A stretch of DNA of 64,000 nt, taken from contig JANWWK010000056.1 in the NCBI GenBank assembly GCA_025056175.1, positions 1-64,000 on the forward strand, in the 5' to 3' direction. This document shows positions 10,279-19,247 of this stretch, piece by piece; the first letter of the stretch is position 1, and every line of letters begins with the position of its first letter. The notes below the pieces were generated by a model. The model saw only the letters and a list, made by a program, of their open reading frames with translations. It was not told where the DNA came from and made no database searches. A program made the position numbers and the translations under genes. Origin of the DNA: Anaerolineales bacterium. Its GTDB lineage: Bacteria; Chloroflexota; Anaerolineae; Anaerolineales; Villigracilaceae.

Positions 10279-10829
10279 TGGCTGCTCCTTTCCGGGTTCA
10301 AGATGTTGCGCAGGCGGGCGCGGGCGGCATTGAGCAGCCATTTGACCGTTCCCGGCGCTACGTCCAGACGTTCGGACATTTCTTTTTCGCCCATTTCGAG
10401 GTAGTAGCGCTGAACGATGGTTGCGCGCTGGCGGGGGGAGAGTTGCGCCAGCGCGGATAGAATTTCATCGGCGCGGGCGCGGGCTTCGGCCAGGCTTTCG
10501 GGGCTGGCATCGCCGGTCAGCAGTTGCTCGGCCAGGGCGGGGTTGCCTTCCAGCGAGGTCAGTTTTCGGTCGCGGCGGGCAAGATTCAGCGCGGCATGTA
10601 CCACGCTCTTGAGCAGGTATGGCTCAAAGGGCCGGGCTTCGTCGAAATGGCGGATGTTCCGGTAAAGTTTCAAAAAGACATCCTGAACCACATCCTGGGC
10701 CGCGGCTTCATCTTGCAAGATGAGAAAAGCCGTCCGCACTGCCCGAACTTGATGTTGCTCGACCAGCGTTTGTAACCCGCCAAGGTCACCCGCTTTCAGA
10801 CGGCGGATAGCGGTTTTGGTTTCATCCAT
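10275..10829 (-). CDS. ECF-type RNA polymerase sigma-70 factor
   Basis: DVVQDVFLKLYRNI (region 2) and LSPRQRATIVQRYYLEMGEKEMSERLDVAPGTVKWLLNAARARLR (region 4); start MDETKTAIRR. Confidence 0.88.
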   Translation of the reverse strand: MDETKTAIRRLKAGDLGGLQTLVEQHQVRAVRTAFLILQDEAAAQDVVQDVFLKLYRNIRHFDEARPFEPYLLKSVVHAALNLARRDRKLTSLEGNPALAEQLLTGDASPESLAEARARADEILSALAQLSPRQRATIVQRYYLEMGEKEMSERLDVAPGTVKWLLNAARARLRNILNPERSSQ

Positions 10830-10925
10830 GCGTTTCTCCAATGTTTGCGCGCGCTCATGTAAAATATACACAATCATACGCGAAAAGGTTGGGTGGCAGG
10901 AAGGAAAGGGGTTGCGCCCAGGTCT

Positions 10926-10967
10926 CACGAAAGCAGACGGCGACCGCCAGATAGGTGGTCGCCGCTT
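10926..10967. repeat. Dispersed hairpin repeat GGCGACC...GGTCGCC, copy 1
   Basis: cacgaaagcagacGGCGACCgccagatagGTGGTCGCCgct; near-identical to 14599-14640. Confidence 0.8.
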
Positions 10968-11004
10968 TGGATTGCATTCAGAGGTGCTGGTGTTGCAATA
11001 GTCA

Positions 11005-11037
11005 CCTGTGGCGCAAAGCTCTGATTTGCGCCACAGG
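11005..11037. repeat. Intergenic hairpin repeat, copy B (inverse orientation of copy A)
   Basis: CCTGTGGCGCAAA-gctctga-TTTGCGCCACAGG; perfect 13-bp stem. Confidence 0.9.
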
Positions 11038-11046
11038 GTACATCGT

Positions 11047-12456
11047 TTACAACGGCCTGGGGCGGGTGAGCAGTTCGGGGCGCAGAATTTCGTCCAGCCG
11101 TTCGGCGGTGAGCAGGCCGCGCGCCAGCACAATTTCGCGCACGCTTTTGCCGGTTTCGTGCGCTTCTTTGGCGACGGCGGTGGCGTTTTCGTAGCCGATA
11201 TACGGGTTGAGCGCCGTGACGATGCCAATGGAATGCTCCACCACATCGCGCAGCCGTTCGCGGTTGGCGGTGATGCCGCGCACGCAGCGTTCAGCCAGGG
11301 TCAGGCAGCCCTGCCGCAGGTAGAGCAGGCTGTTGAGCAGGTTGTGGGCGATAATTGGCTCGAAGGCGTTGAGTTGCAGTTGCCCGCCTTCCGCCGCAAA
11401 CGAAACGGTCACATCGTTGCCGATGACCTCGAAGGCAATCTGGTTCACCACTTCGGGAATGACCGGGTTAACTTTGCCCGGCATGATGGAGGAACCGGCC
11501 TGCACGGCAGGCAGGTTGATTTCCGCAAAGCCGGCGCGCGGCCCGGAGGACAGCAGGCGCAGGTCGTTGCTGGTTTTGGAGAGTTTGACGGCAATGCGCT
11601 TGAGGACGCCCGAAAGTTGTACGAACGCTCCGGCATCTTGCGTGGCTTCGACCAGGTTGCTGGCCGTGATGAAGGGGATGCCGGTCAGTTCGGTCAGGTT
11701 CTGACGCGCCAGGTCGGCGTAACCGGGCGGGGCATTGATGCCAGTGCCGATGGCTGTGGCCCCCAGGTTGATTTCCTGAATGAGCAGGGCGGCCTCGCGC
11801 AAACGCTGCTGGTCTTCCTCCAGCATCACAGCGTAGGTGCTGAATTCCTGCCCCAGCGTCATCGGCACGGCTTCTTGCAATTGGGTGCGCCCCATCTTGA
11901 GAATATCTGCGAACTCAGCGGCTTTGGCTTCGAAATCGGTGCGTAAAATGCCCATTGCCTCCAGCAGATGCTCAATTTCAAAGCGCAAGGCCAGCTTGAC
12001 AGCGGTTGGGTACACGTCGTTGGTACTCTGACTCATGTTGACGTGTTCCAGCGGGTGAAGCTCGCCGTATTGACCGCGCGACAGGCCAAGAATCTCCAAT
12101 GCGCGGTTGGCAATTACCTCGTTGGCGTTCATGTTGGTGGAGGTGCCGGCCCCGCCCTGGATGACATCTACGACGAACTGGTCGTGCCACTGCCCGGCGC
12201 GAATTTCTTCGCATGCCTGAACGATGGCGCGTGTTTTGCGCTCGTCTAACAGCCCGAGCTGGTGGTTCGAGAGGGCGCACGCCTGTTTGACACAGGCCAG
12301 GGCGCGAATCAGGCTGGGGTGGCTGGAGATGGGCGTGCCGCTGATGGGGAAATTTTCCAGCGCGCGCAGGGTGTGGATGCCGTAATAGGCTTCGGCGGGG
12401 ACAGGCCGCTCGCCGAGTAAATCATGTTCAAGGCGGAAAGGAGTGAAGGAGGTCAT
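11047..12456 (-). CDS. aspA: Aspartate ammonia-lyase
   Basis: Fumarase/aspartase family: GGAGTSTNMNANEVIANRALE, HVNMSQSTNDVYPTA, signature GSSIMPGKVNPV. Confidence 0.93.
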   Translation of the reverse strand: MTSFTPFRLEHDLLGERPVPAEAYYGIHTLRALENFPISGTPISSHPSLIRALACVKQACALSNHQLGLLDERKTRAIVQACEEIRAGQWHDQFVVDVIQGGAGTSTNMNANEVIANRALEILGLSRGQYGELHPLEHVNMSQSTNDVYPTAVKLALRFEIEHLLEAMGILRTDFEAKAAEFADILKMGRTQLQEAVPMTLGQEFSTYAVMLEEDQQRLREAALLIQEINLGATAIGTGINAPPGYADLARQNLTELTGIPFITASNLVEATQDAGAFVQLSGVLKRIAVKLSKTSNDLRLLSSGPRAGFAEINLPAVQAGSSIMPGKVNPVIPEVVNQIAFEVIGNDVTVSFAAEGGQLQLNAFEPIIAHNLLNSLLYLRQGCLTLAERCVRGITANRERLRDVVEHSIGIVTALNPYIGYENATAVAKEAHETGKSVREIVLARGLLTAERLDEILRPELLTRPRPL

Positions 12457-12573
12457 GCGTCAATTGTACTTCGCTGCACAAAAAAATAGGGGCATCGGTT
12501 TACAATTGTGTTGAGATTCAGACGGGGAAAAAGAGCGTATAATCGTTTTAATCAAACAAACGGAGGGAATACG

Positions 12574-12990
12574 ATGATGACAGGGCTGGCATACGAAATC
12601 GCACGCATTATAGTGGGCTTCTACCTTTTCTTTTGCTATCCGTTTTTTCTGTTCCCCTACCTGGCATACATACGCGAGCCACACCCGGCTTCAGACAAGA
12701 TGAAACGCACGGTTGTGTTCCTGTTGACGCCCATGTTTTTACCCTTCCTCTTGATATGGGGCATCTTGAGCGTGTTCGGCAGTGTTCTCCTGGTGTTCCT
12801 GTTCACATGGGTTTCGCTGCTGGCGTGGGTCTATACCCGCTTTCCATTTGGAAAGGTATTCAAAGCCTGGATGCGTTTTGGCAACAGGGTGTTCGATAGA
12901 ATCCAGAGCCTGCTGCCGTTTTTCGGGCTATCAAGTCCTGTTTCAGGCGAAAAGCGAGGGGTGGAATTTCGCCCTCTGCGGCAAATGTGA
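12574..12990 (+). CDS. Hypothetical small membrane protein
   Basis: Ribosome-binding site GGAGGG upstream of ATG 12574; hydrophobic segments. Confidence 0.5.
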   Translation: MMTGLAYEIARIIVGFYLFFCYPFFLFPYLAYIREPHPASDKMKRTVVFLLTPMFLPFLLIWGILSVFGSVLLVFLFTWVSLLAWVYTRFPFGKVFKAWMRFGNRVFDRIQSLLPFFGLSSPVSGEKRGVEFRPLRQM

Positions 12991-12993
12991 GAG

Positions 12994-13464
12994 TCAGGAG
13001 GTTCGTTCTTCTTTTTCTCTCCCTGGCGGAACGACCAGAATCATACCAAGCGCAATCAGCGCCATGCCAATTTGCACGCCAATGGCCTGCCAGGGACCGA
13101 AATAAGGCACTTTGGGGGTATCAGCAATCGTTGCACCGAAAATATCGGCCATGCCGGTAAAGACGGCGATGACATAGCCGGTGCTGATGAGCCGCAGACC
13201 AATATCGGCGGCAATGGTTTTTTCGCGCCCATTCCACAGCGCCGCCAGACTGATGTATCCGCCCAGGCAGAGAAAAGCCAAACCAATCAGAAACACAGTA
13301 ATTTGCACAAAACCAACCACCGGGCTGCGGTCTTGTCCAAACCATTCGGGTTTGGCGCCGAAAATGAACACAAGAAAGCCAAAAGCAGCCACCATCAGGC
13401 CAAAATAAACGCGGTCACGCTGGATACGCCCATTTGGCTCAGAAGAAACAGGGGAAGTAGTCAT
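12994..13464 (-). CDS. Hypothetical membrane protein (4 predicted TM)
   Basis: Hydrophobic segments; overlaps the dipeptidase gene by 4 bp. Confidence 0.55.
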   Translation of the reverse strand: MTTSPVSSEPNGRIQRDRVYFGLMVAAFGFLVFIFGAKPEWFGQDRSPVVGFVQITVFLIGLAFLCLGGYISLAALWNGREKTIAADIGLRLISTGYVIAVFTGMADIFGATIADTPKVPYFGPWQAIGVQIGMALIALGMILVVPPGREKEERTS

Positions 13465-14561
13465 GCAGGCAGGGTTCTCCGTAGATGTTCCAGCCAGTTA
13501 CCGCCCAAGATGGCAGCGATGTCTGTCTCTGAATAACCGCGTGTGGCCAGTAAGGGAGCCAGTTTTTGCAGGTCAGCAATGGTCTCCAGTTCGGGGGGGA
13601 TATGTTGCAAGCCGAACCCGCCGTCGAAATCAGTGCCAAGCCCAACGTGACGGGCATCGCCGGCGCGCTGGCAAATATAGTCAATATGAGCAACGACCAT
13701 GTCCAGCGGGCAGGCTTCGCGCGGGTCAGAATTCTTCCAACTCTGAATGAGAAAGCGGTTGAAGGGGACAATGCCGATGATTCCGCCGCGTTCGATGATG
13801 CCATCCACAATATCATCCGGCAGGAAACGGTTGCTTTCGCCGTGTTTGACCATTTTGAGCGGGTTGGAATGTGTGGCAACCAGCGCACCTTCGTAACGGT
13901 CCAGGGCTTCGCGGGCGGCTTCCCACGCCATGTGGCTCAAATCGAGGCTAAAGCCAAAGTCAGTCATGGCATCCAGCAGCTGGCGGCCTTCACGGGTGAG
14001 TGGGCCGGGTTCGCGCGTGCCGCCGCAAAAGCGCGTTCCCATCCAGGCCGGGCCGAGGATGCGGACGCCACGCTCCCACCACTCGGCCAGCTCATCCATC
14101 GTCCGAATGCCTTCTGCGCCTTCCATCAAGATGACAAGACCGGTTGGACGACCTGCCGGGTGGGCATCGTCTGGTTCCTTCCACAGGCGCAGGAGCGCAT
14201 CAAGTTGCACCTGGCGGTGAATGGGGCGAAACTTATCGGGATAATGGTCGAAGAGGCGGTCGTAGGCCTCCATTTGCCGCAGGTAGCATTTGCGTGCCTG
14301 TTCGGGAGTGGCATACACTTCGGTATCCCACGTTCCGGCCTGGGCGCGGATGGGAGCGGCGAACAGGGTGGCAAAGATGAGTGCCACGCGCCCGCGCTGA
14401 TACTCCGGCCAGCCCAAAACGGTATCGCCGTTGTTCTCACGGATATACGGTTGGGTGGCCTCGCGGCGGCGGGTTTCTTCTACCGATAGGGTGTAATCGC
14501 GCCCAAAGGTGAGCATGTTCCAGGCCAAATCCTGGTGCGCATCTACAATCAGATAGGACAT
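13461..14561 (-). CDS. Membrane dipeptidase (peptidase M19 family)
   Basis: MSYLIVDAHQDLAWN, DLSHMAWEAAREAL, VATHSNP, HVGLGTDFDGGFG. Confidence 0.9.
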   Translation of the reverse strand: MSYLIVDAHQDLAWNMLTFGRDYTLSVEETRRREATQPYIRENNGDTVLGWPEYQRGRVALIFATLFAAPIRAQAGTWDTEVYATPEQARKCYLRQMEAYDRLFDHYPDKFRPIHRQVQLDALLRLWKEPDDAHPAGRPTGLVILMEGAEGIRTMDELAEWWERGVRILGPAWMGTRFCGGTREPGPLTREGRQLLDAMTDFGFSLDLSHMAWEAAREALDRYEGALVATHSNPLKMVKHGESNRFLPDDIVDGIIERGGIIGIVPFNRFLIQSWKNSDPREACPLDMVVAHIDYICQRAGDARHVGLGTDFDGGFGLQHIPPELETIADLQKLAPLLATRGYSETDIAAILGGNWLEHLRRTLPA

Positions 14562-14598
14562 GATTTGTTTTACCACAAAATTTCGAGAACAGCCTCTG

Positions 14599-14640
14599 CA
14601 CGAAAGCGAGCGGCGACCGCCAGATTTGGTGGTCGCCGCC
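14599..14640. repeat. Dispersed hairpin repeat GGCGACC...GGTCGCC, copy 2
   Basis: cacgaaagcgagcGGCGACCgccagatttGGTGGTCGCCgcc; matches 10926-10967. Confidence 0.8.
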
Positions 14641-14712
14641 TTCTTTCTCCCTAGATATGCTGGCGAAAGGGCATTTCGCCCAATGATTTGGACAGCACTT
14701 TGAGAGGCGGGA

Positions 14713-15927
14713 TTACTCTTCTTCGTCGTCTTTGTTGAGTTCCGCTGCAAGTTCTTTCATGTCCAGGTCGGCATACGCGCCTGAATCCACTTTGCGCAGG
14801 CTCAGGCCGATGCGGCGCTGGTCAGCATCAATGCGAATGACACGCAGGGTCAGCACATCGCCTTCTTTGACGGCTTCTTTGGGGTGATTGATGCGATTTT
14901 CGCTCAATTCGGAGATGTGAATGAGGCCTTCGATGTCGCCTTCCAGACGGGCAAAGGCACCGAATTTGGTCAGGCGGGTGATGGTGCCCTCAACCAGCTG
15001 CCCCACTTTGAAGTGTTCAACTTTCTGGTGCCAGGGGTCACCCTGTAAGGCGCGGATAGACAGGCCAATGCGCTTCTTTTCCTTGTCAACGCTGATGACC
15101 TTGACTTTGACTTCCTGACCGACCGAAAGCACCTCGCTGGGATGTTGAATGCGTTCCCAGGAGATTTCGGAAAGGTGAACCAGGCCATCGGCGCCGTTGA
15201 CATTGACGAAGGCGCCAAAATCGGCGACCGAAGTCACGCGTCCGGTGTAAACCTGGCCTTCCTGCAGTTCTTCGATGACACGCTCTTTCAGCGATTGGCG
15301 CGTTTCCGGATTGGCAGCGCGCTCGGAGAGAATCAGACGGCGGCGGGCGCGGTCTACTTCGATGACACGCACGCTAATCGGCTCACCAATCATTTTCGCC
15401 CAGCGGTCGGGGGTATCACCCTGCGCCAGGCTGCGGCGGCTCATGGCAATTTGCGAAGCCGGGATGAAGCCGCGTAGTCCATGCACCAGCACAATCAGAC
15501 CGCCTTTGTTGTAGCCTTCGATTTTGCCTTCGTAGGTCTCGCCACTGGCCTGCATTGCTTCGACCAGTTCCCAGCCCATTGCTTCGCGTGCGCGAACATA
15601 AGAAAGAACAATGTTGCCGTTCTTGTCTTCCGGGTCCAGGACATAAACCGGAATTTCCTGCCCCACCGCGAGGCTCTCGCGTTCGGAAGCAGGAATTTGT
15701 TCGAGTTCGCGCCCGGTAATCACACCTTCGGATTTGGACCCGACGCTGACAAGAATTTGAGTGGGAGAAATGCTGGCGATTACGCCCTTGCGGATTTCGC
15801 CCTGGCTGGGGAACTCCAACCCGGCGTCTTCGGACCGCATGAGGCTTTCCATCGTTTCGTGATTGTTCTCAACCTGGAATTGGTCCTCGCGGCCCCCTTG
15901 CCCGTTCAGGGCGTCCTGTTCATGAAT
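14713..15927 (-). CDS. rpsA: 30S ribosomal protein S1 (four S1 repeats); exact start uncertain
   Basis: Tandem S1 motifs: GKIEGYNKGGLIVLVHGLRGFIPASQ, VTSVADFGAFVNVNGADGLVHLSEISWERI, ITRLTKFGAFARLEGDIEGLIHISELSENRI. Confidence 0.92.
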   Translation of the reverse strand: MHEQDALNGQGGREDQFQVENNHETMESLMRSEDAGLEFPSQGEIRKGVIASISPTQILVSVGSKSEGVITGRELEQIPASERESLAVGQEIPVYVLDPEDKNGNIVLSYVRAREAMGWELVEAMQASGETYEGKIEGYNKGGLIVLVHGLRGFIPASQIAMSRRSLAQGDTPDRWAKMIGEPISVRVIEVDRARRRLILSERAANPETRQSLKERVIEELQEGQVYTGRVTSVADFGAFVNVNGADGLVHLSEISWERIQHPSEVLSVGQEVKVKVISVDKEKKRIGLSIRALQGDPWHQKVEHFKVGQLVEGTITRLTKFGAFARLEGDIEGLIHISELSENRINHPKEAVKEGDVLTLRVIRIDADQRRIGLSLRKVDSGAYADLDMKELAAELNKDDEEE

Positions 15928-16002
15928 CATAACCGAATTGCTCCAATGCAAAGAGATTAGCGGGCATTATACAGGCGAATGCCCGGCTTGACAATACCTT
16001 TT

Positions 16003-17214
16003 TTACGGAGGCGGCAGGTAAGACCAGGGGTTGACTTTTCCGTATTGGGTGTGCATCATCTCGAAGTGCAAATGCGGCCCGGAGGAACGTCCGGTGCTGC
16101 CGATTAGCCCCAGCATCGCCCCCTGCCCCACGCTCATACCGCACACGACGTTGATGGTGCTGAGATGGGCATAGAGGGTTTGCCAGCCGTTGCCGTGGTC
16201 TACCACAACCATGTTGCCGTATCCCCAATCATTCCAGCCAGCATACACGATGACGCCGGCATCGGCAGCATAGGCGCCTTCGGTGGGGCTGCCGGCAATG
16301 TCAATGCCGCGGTGGTTGGTTTCGGGAGAGTAATCGAAGCCGGAAAGATAATGTCGGGTGGTAGGCCAGATGAACGAACCAAACCCAACAGCGCCATCTT
16401 TGACCACACCGCAGGCGCCCGGCCCCATCTGGCGGGCAACGCCGGGGTTATCGCGCGTGACGCCAATCGGCGCCGACCAGCTGATGAACGGACGCGAGCC
16501 ACCCGGCACCACCAGCCAGGTGCCAGGTTTGATGTTGGGGTTGGCGTAATCGCCAATTGTGGCCGGGTCCAGTCCATTGAGAGGGTAGTTGATGATGTCT
16601 TCGGGTTTAACCCCAAAGAAGCGCGCCACGGTGTTTAAGCCATCACCAGGCTGCCACTCGTAATACGCGCCATCTACCGGCAAGATGTTCAGTTTTTGGT
16701 CCGGTTGAAGGTTGTGGGGGTCGTCGCGCAGGGTGTAGTAATTTGCCCACAAAATGGTTTGGGGTTTCAGACCCCATTTTTCAGCAATGCCGAAAACCGT
16801 ATCTCCCGCCTGGACGGTGTATTTGACCACTTCCTGACGTGGACGGGAGGGGATGGTGGTGTGAATCAGCGCCTTGCGTTCAATCCCTTCTGGTAAGACG
16901 GGAATTTCCGGCAAATCGGATAAGCGAAACGGCGGCGTGGCGGTCGGTTGAGCAAGCGATGCCTGATTGGCTTCCGAGGCGGCCAGGGCTTCGGTATCAT
17001 AAAACAAACGCAACAGCCAAACCACCAGCAAAACCAGCACGAACGTCAGCACGCTTGACCCCAGACGGGCAACCGTTTCGCCCAGACCCAGCTGGGCAAG
17101 GAAATCGAACCAGGTGGGGGTGTTCTCTTGCCGTTTTTGGGTTTGGGTTGTTTCCACCGGCGTTTGGCTGGCTGGTTCAGACGCCGGCAAAGATTCATCA
17201 TAAGGGTCACTCAT
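16003..17214 (-). CDS. Membrane-anchored LysM-domain M23 metallopeptidase
   Basis: YTVQAGDTVFGIAEKWGLKPQTILWAN (LysM); HRGIDIAGSPTEGAYAADAG, VVVDHGNGWQTLYAHLS, SGPHLHFEMMH (M23). Confidence 0.92.
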   Translation of the reverse strand: MSDPYDESLPASEPASQTPVETTQTQKRQENTPTWFDFLAQLGLGETVARLGSSVLTFVLVLLVVWLLRLFYDTEALAASEANQASLAQPTATPPFRLSDLPEIPVLPEGIERKALIHTTIPSRPRQEVVKYTVQAGDTVFGIAEKWGLKPQTILWANYYTLRDDPHNLQPDQKLNILPVDGAYYEWQPGDGLNTVARFFGVKPEDIINYPLNGLDPATIGDYANPNIKPGTWLVVPGGSRPFISWSAPIGVTRDNPGVARQMGPGACGVVKDGAVGFGSFIWPTTRHYLSGFDYSPETNHRGIDIAGSPTEGAYAADAGVIVYAGWNDWGYGNMVVVDHGNGWQTLYAHLSTINVVCGMSVGQGAMLGLIGSTGRSSGPHLHFEMMHTQYGKVNPWSYLPPP

Positions 17215-17279
17215 AGAAAATCATCATAACACGCGCAAAAAGGAGCGTCAAGCAAGGGATTAAGCGCGCATGAGAACGG

Positions 17280-18542
17280 TCAGGCCACCCGCTGGCGAAT
17301 TTCCGGGTGACGGGCATGCACTGAGCCGATGAACGCCACGCAGGCCAGGCCACATAGCAAGAGCGCCGTGGGCAAGCCCCAATGTTGCGACATCCAGCCA
17401 ATCGCCAGGCTTCCGAGCGGAGCAACCCCCTGCAAGCCCCACAAGTAGGTGCTGAAGACCCTGCCGCGCAGTTCGTTCGGGACATCGAGCTGGATGAGGG
17501 TGTTGGTGGTTGCCAGCATGGTGACGGTTCCCCAGCCAACGAAGAGAATCAAGACCGCGGCCAGCGGAACGAGCCGATTGAACGAAAGCGCAATCAGGCT
17601 CAGGCTGAATGCCATTTGTCCGGCGGTCAACAGCCAGCCTTTACGTCGCGGGTTGAAGGCCGCCAGGGTCAGCGCTGCCGAGAGCGCCCCAACCCCTTGA
17701 AAGAAGAAGAGCAAACTGTTGCGCGCACCTTGCGCGGCTTGTGTATCGCCAGCCTGTCCCAACACATCGCGCGCAATGACGGGAATCTGCTGAACGAGAG
17801 GAAAGCCGATAAGACCGATAATGCTCGACATCAGAATCAACATGCCAACCACCGGTTTGGAGCGAATGTAGCGCTGTCCTTCGATAAACTCCTGCAACGC
17901 ACTCGCCTGACGCGCGGATGGGCGCGGCTCTTTGAACGGGGTCTGGACGAACAACAGACCAATCACCACAAACAGGTAACTGAGGCCATTTGCCAGAAAA
18001 GCCCAGCCTTCCCCGTTGCGTTCCACAAAGACCAGAAACGGTGCGGCGACCATTGGCCCCAAGACGCGCGCTGCGTTGAAGATAGTGGCCTGGAGTGCAA
18101 TTGCATTTGGGAGTCGTTCTTTGCCAACCAGTTCGATGAGCATGGACTGGCGGGCAGTGATTTCGATGGTGTTGGCAACCCCCAGCAAAAATGAAAGCAC
18201 AATCAGATGCCAGATTTGCACCTGTCCCGAAAGCGTCAGTGCCGCCAACGCCAGCGCCTGAAACATCATGATGGTCTGCAAGACGATGACCGTTTTGCGC
18301 TTATCAAGCCGCTCGACCAAAACGCCGCCCGGAAGTGCCAGTAAAAACGTGGGCAGGGTTGTGGCAAACCCAATCAGCCCTAAATCGAAGGGTTGGCCCG
18401 AAATGCGGTAGGCCAGGTAAGGCTGTGTGGTGCTTTGCATCCAGGAGCCAATCAGCGAAATGAATTGCCCAACCCAAAAGATGGCAAAATCGCGCGAGCC
18501 GAGAGCGGGGAAACGCCGAATGATGGATTCTTGAAGCGGCAT
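17280..18542 (-). CDS. MFS transporter (MFS_3/enterobactin-exporter-like)
   Basis: FAIFWVGQFISLIGSWMQSTTQPYLAYRISGQPFDLGLIGFATTLPTFLLALPGGVLVERLDKR. Confidence 0.88.
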   Translation of the reverse strand: MPLQESIIRRFPALGSRDFAIFWVGQFISLIGSWMQSTTQPYLAYRISGQPFDLGLIGFATTLPTFLLALPGGVLVERLDKRKTVIVLQTIMMFQALALAALTLSGQVQIWHLIVLSFLLGVANTIEITARQSMLIELVGKERLPNAIALQATIFNAARVLGPMVAAPFLVFVERNGEGWAFLANGLSYLFVVIGLLFVQTPFKEPRPSARQASALQEFIEGQRYIRSKPVVGMLILMSSIIGLIGFPLVQQIPVIARDVLGQAGDTQAAQGARNSLLFFFQGVGALSAALTLAAFNPRRKGWLLTAGQMAFSLSLIALSFNRLVPLAAVLILFVGWGTVTMLATTNTLIQLDVPNELRGRVFSTYLWGLQGVAPLGSLAIGWMSQHWGLPTALLLCGLACVAFIGSVHARHPEIRQRVA

Positions 18543-18549
18543 AGGTGGA

Positions 18550-19218
18550 TTACTGGGGCAGAATGAGTTCGGGACGGTCGTTTTCGGGGCGGTTAACCAG
18601 GGTAGAGACGGGGTAAGCGGTCATTTCTTCGGCAGGGTATGGGGCAAGAAGCGCTTGCAGGGTTTCCGGTTTATGCGGTGCCGGGTCCAGCCACTTTTCG
18701 CGCGCGGCTGAAGGTAGAATGACCGGCATCCGTTCGTGCAGAGTGCTCATCAACGCATTCGGGGTAGTGGTGATGATGACGCAAGACCGAATCAGCGAAC
18801 CATCGGCAGCGTGCCATTCGTCCCATAAGCCAGCAAAGGCAAAAGGCTCTCTGGTCTTGAGACGGATGAAGTAGGGCGTTTTGGCTTTCGTCCCTGGGGT
18901 GGTTTTCCACTCGTAGAAGCCATCCGCAAAAATGAGACAGCGCTTGTAGCGATAAGCGCTCCGAAAAGAGGGTTTTTCGGACAGCGTCTCGGCGCGGGCG
19001 TTAATGAGTCGTGCGCCCATGGCAGGGTCTTTAGCCCACGAGGGAATCAAGCCCCACAGGAAATACTCTGCCTTCAAGGCGGGCGTATTCGGAACAGCCA
19101 AAACCGGCTGACCCGGTGCAATGTTGAAGCGTGACTTTGCTTCCGCTGGAAAGGTGTATTGCGGAAAGGCTTGCTGTAAATCGGTGGGTTGAACGGTCAG
19201 GGTGAAACGTCCACACAT
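18550..19218 (-). CDS. SOS response-associated peptidase / abasic-site-processing protein (YedK/HMCES family)
   Basis: MCGRFTL N-terminus, ARAETLSEKPSFRSAYRYKRCLIFADGFYEWK, ERMPVILP. Confidence 0.95.
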   Translation of the reverse strand: MCGRFTLTVQPTDLQQAFPQYTFPAEAKSRFNIAPGQPVLAVPNTPALKAEYFLWGLIPSWAKDPAMGARLINARAETLSEKPSFRSAYRYKRCLIFADGFYEWKTTPGTKAKTPYFIRLKTREPFAFAGLWDEWHAADGSLIRSCVIITTTPNALMSTLHERMPVILPSAAREKWLDPAPHKPETLQALLAPYPAEEMTAYPVSTLVNRPENDRPELILPQ

Positions 19219-19247
19219 TACGGTCTCCTTATAGCTGGCTGACCAGA

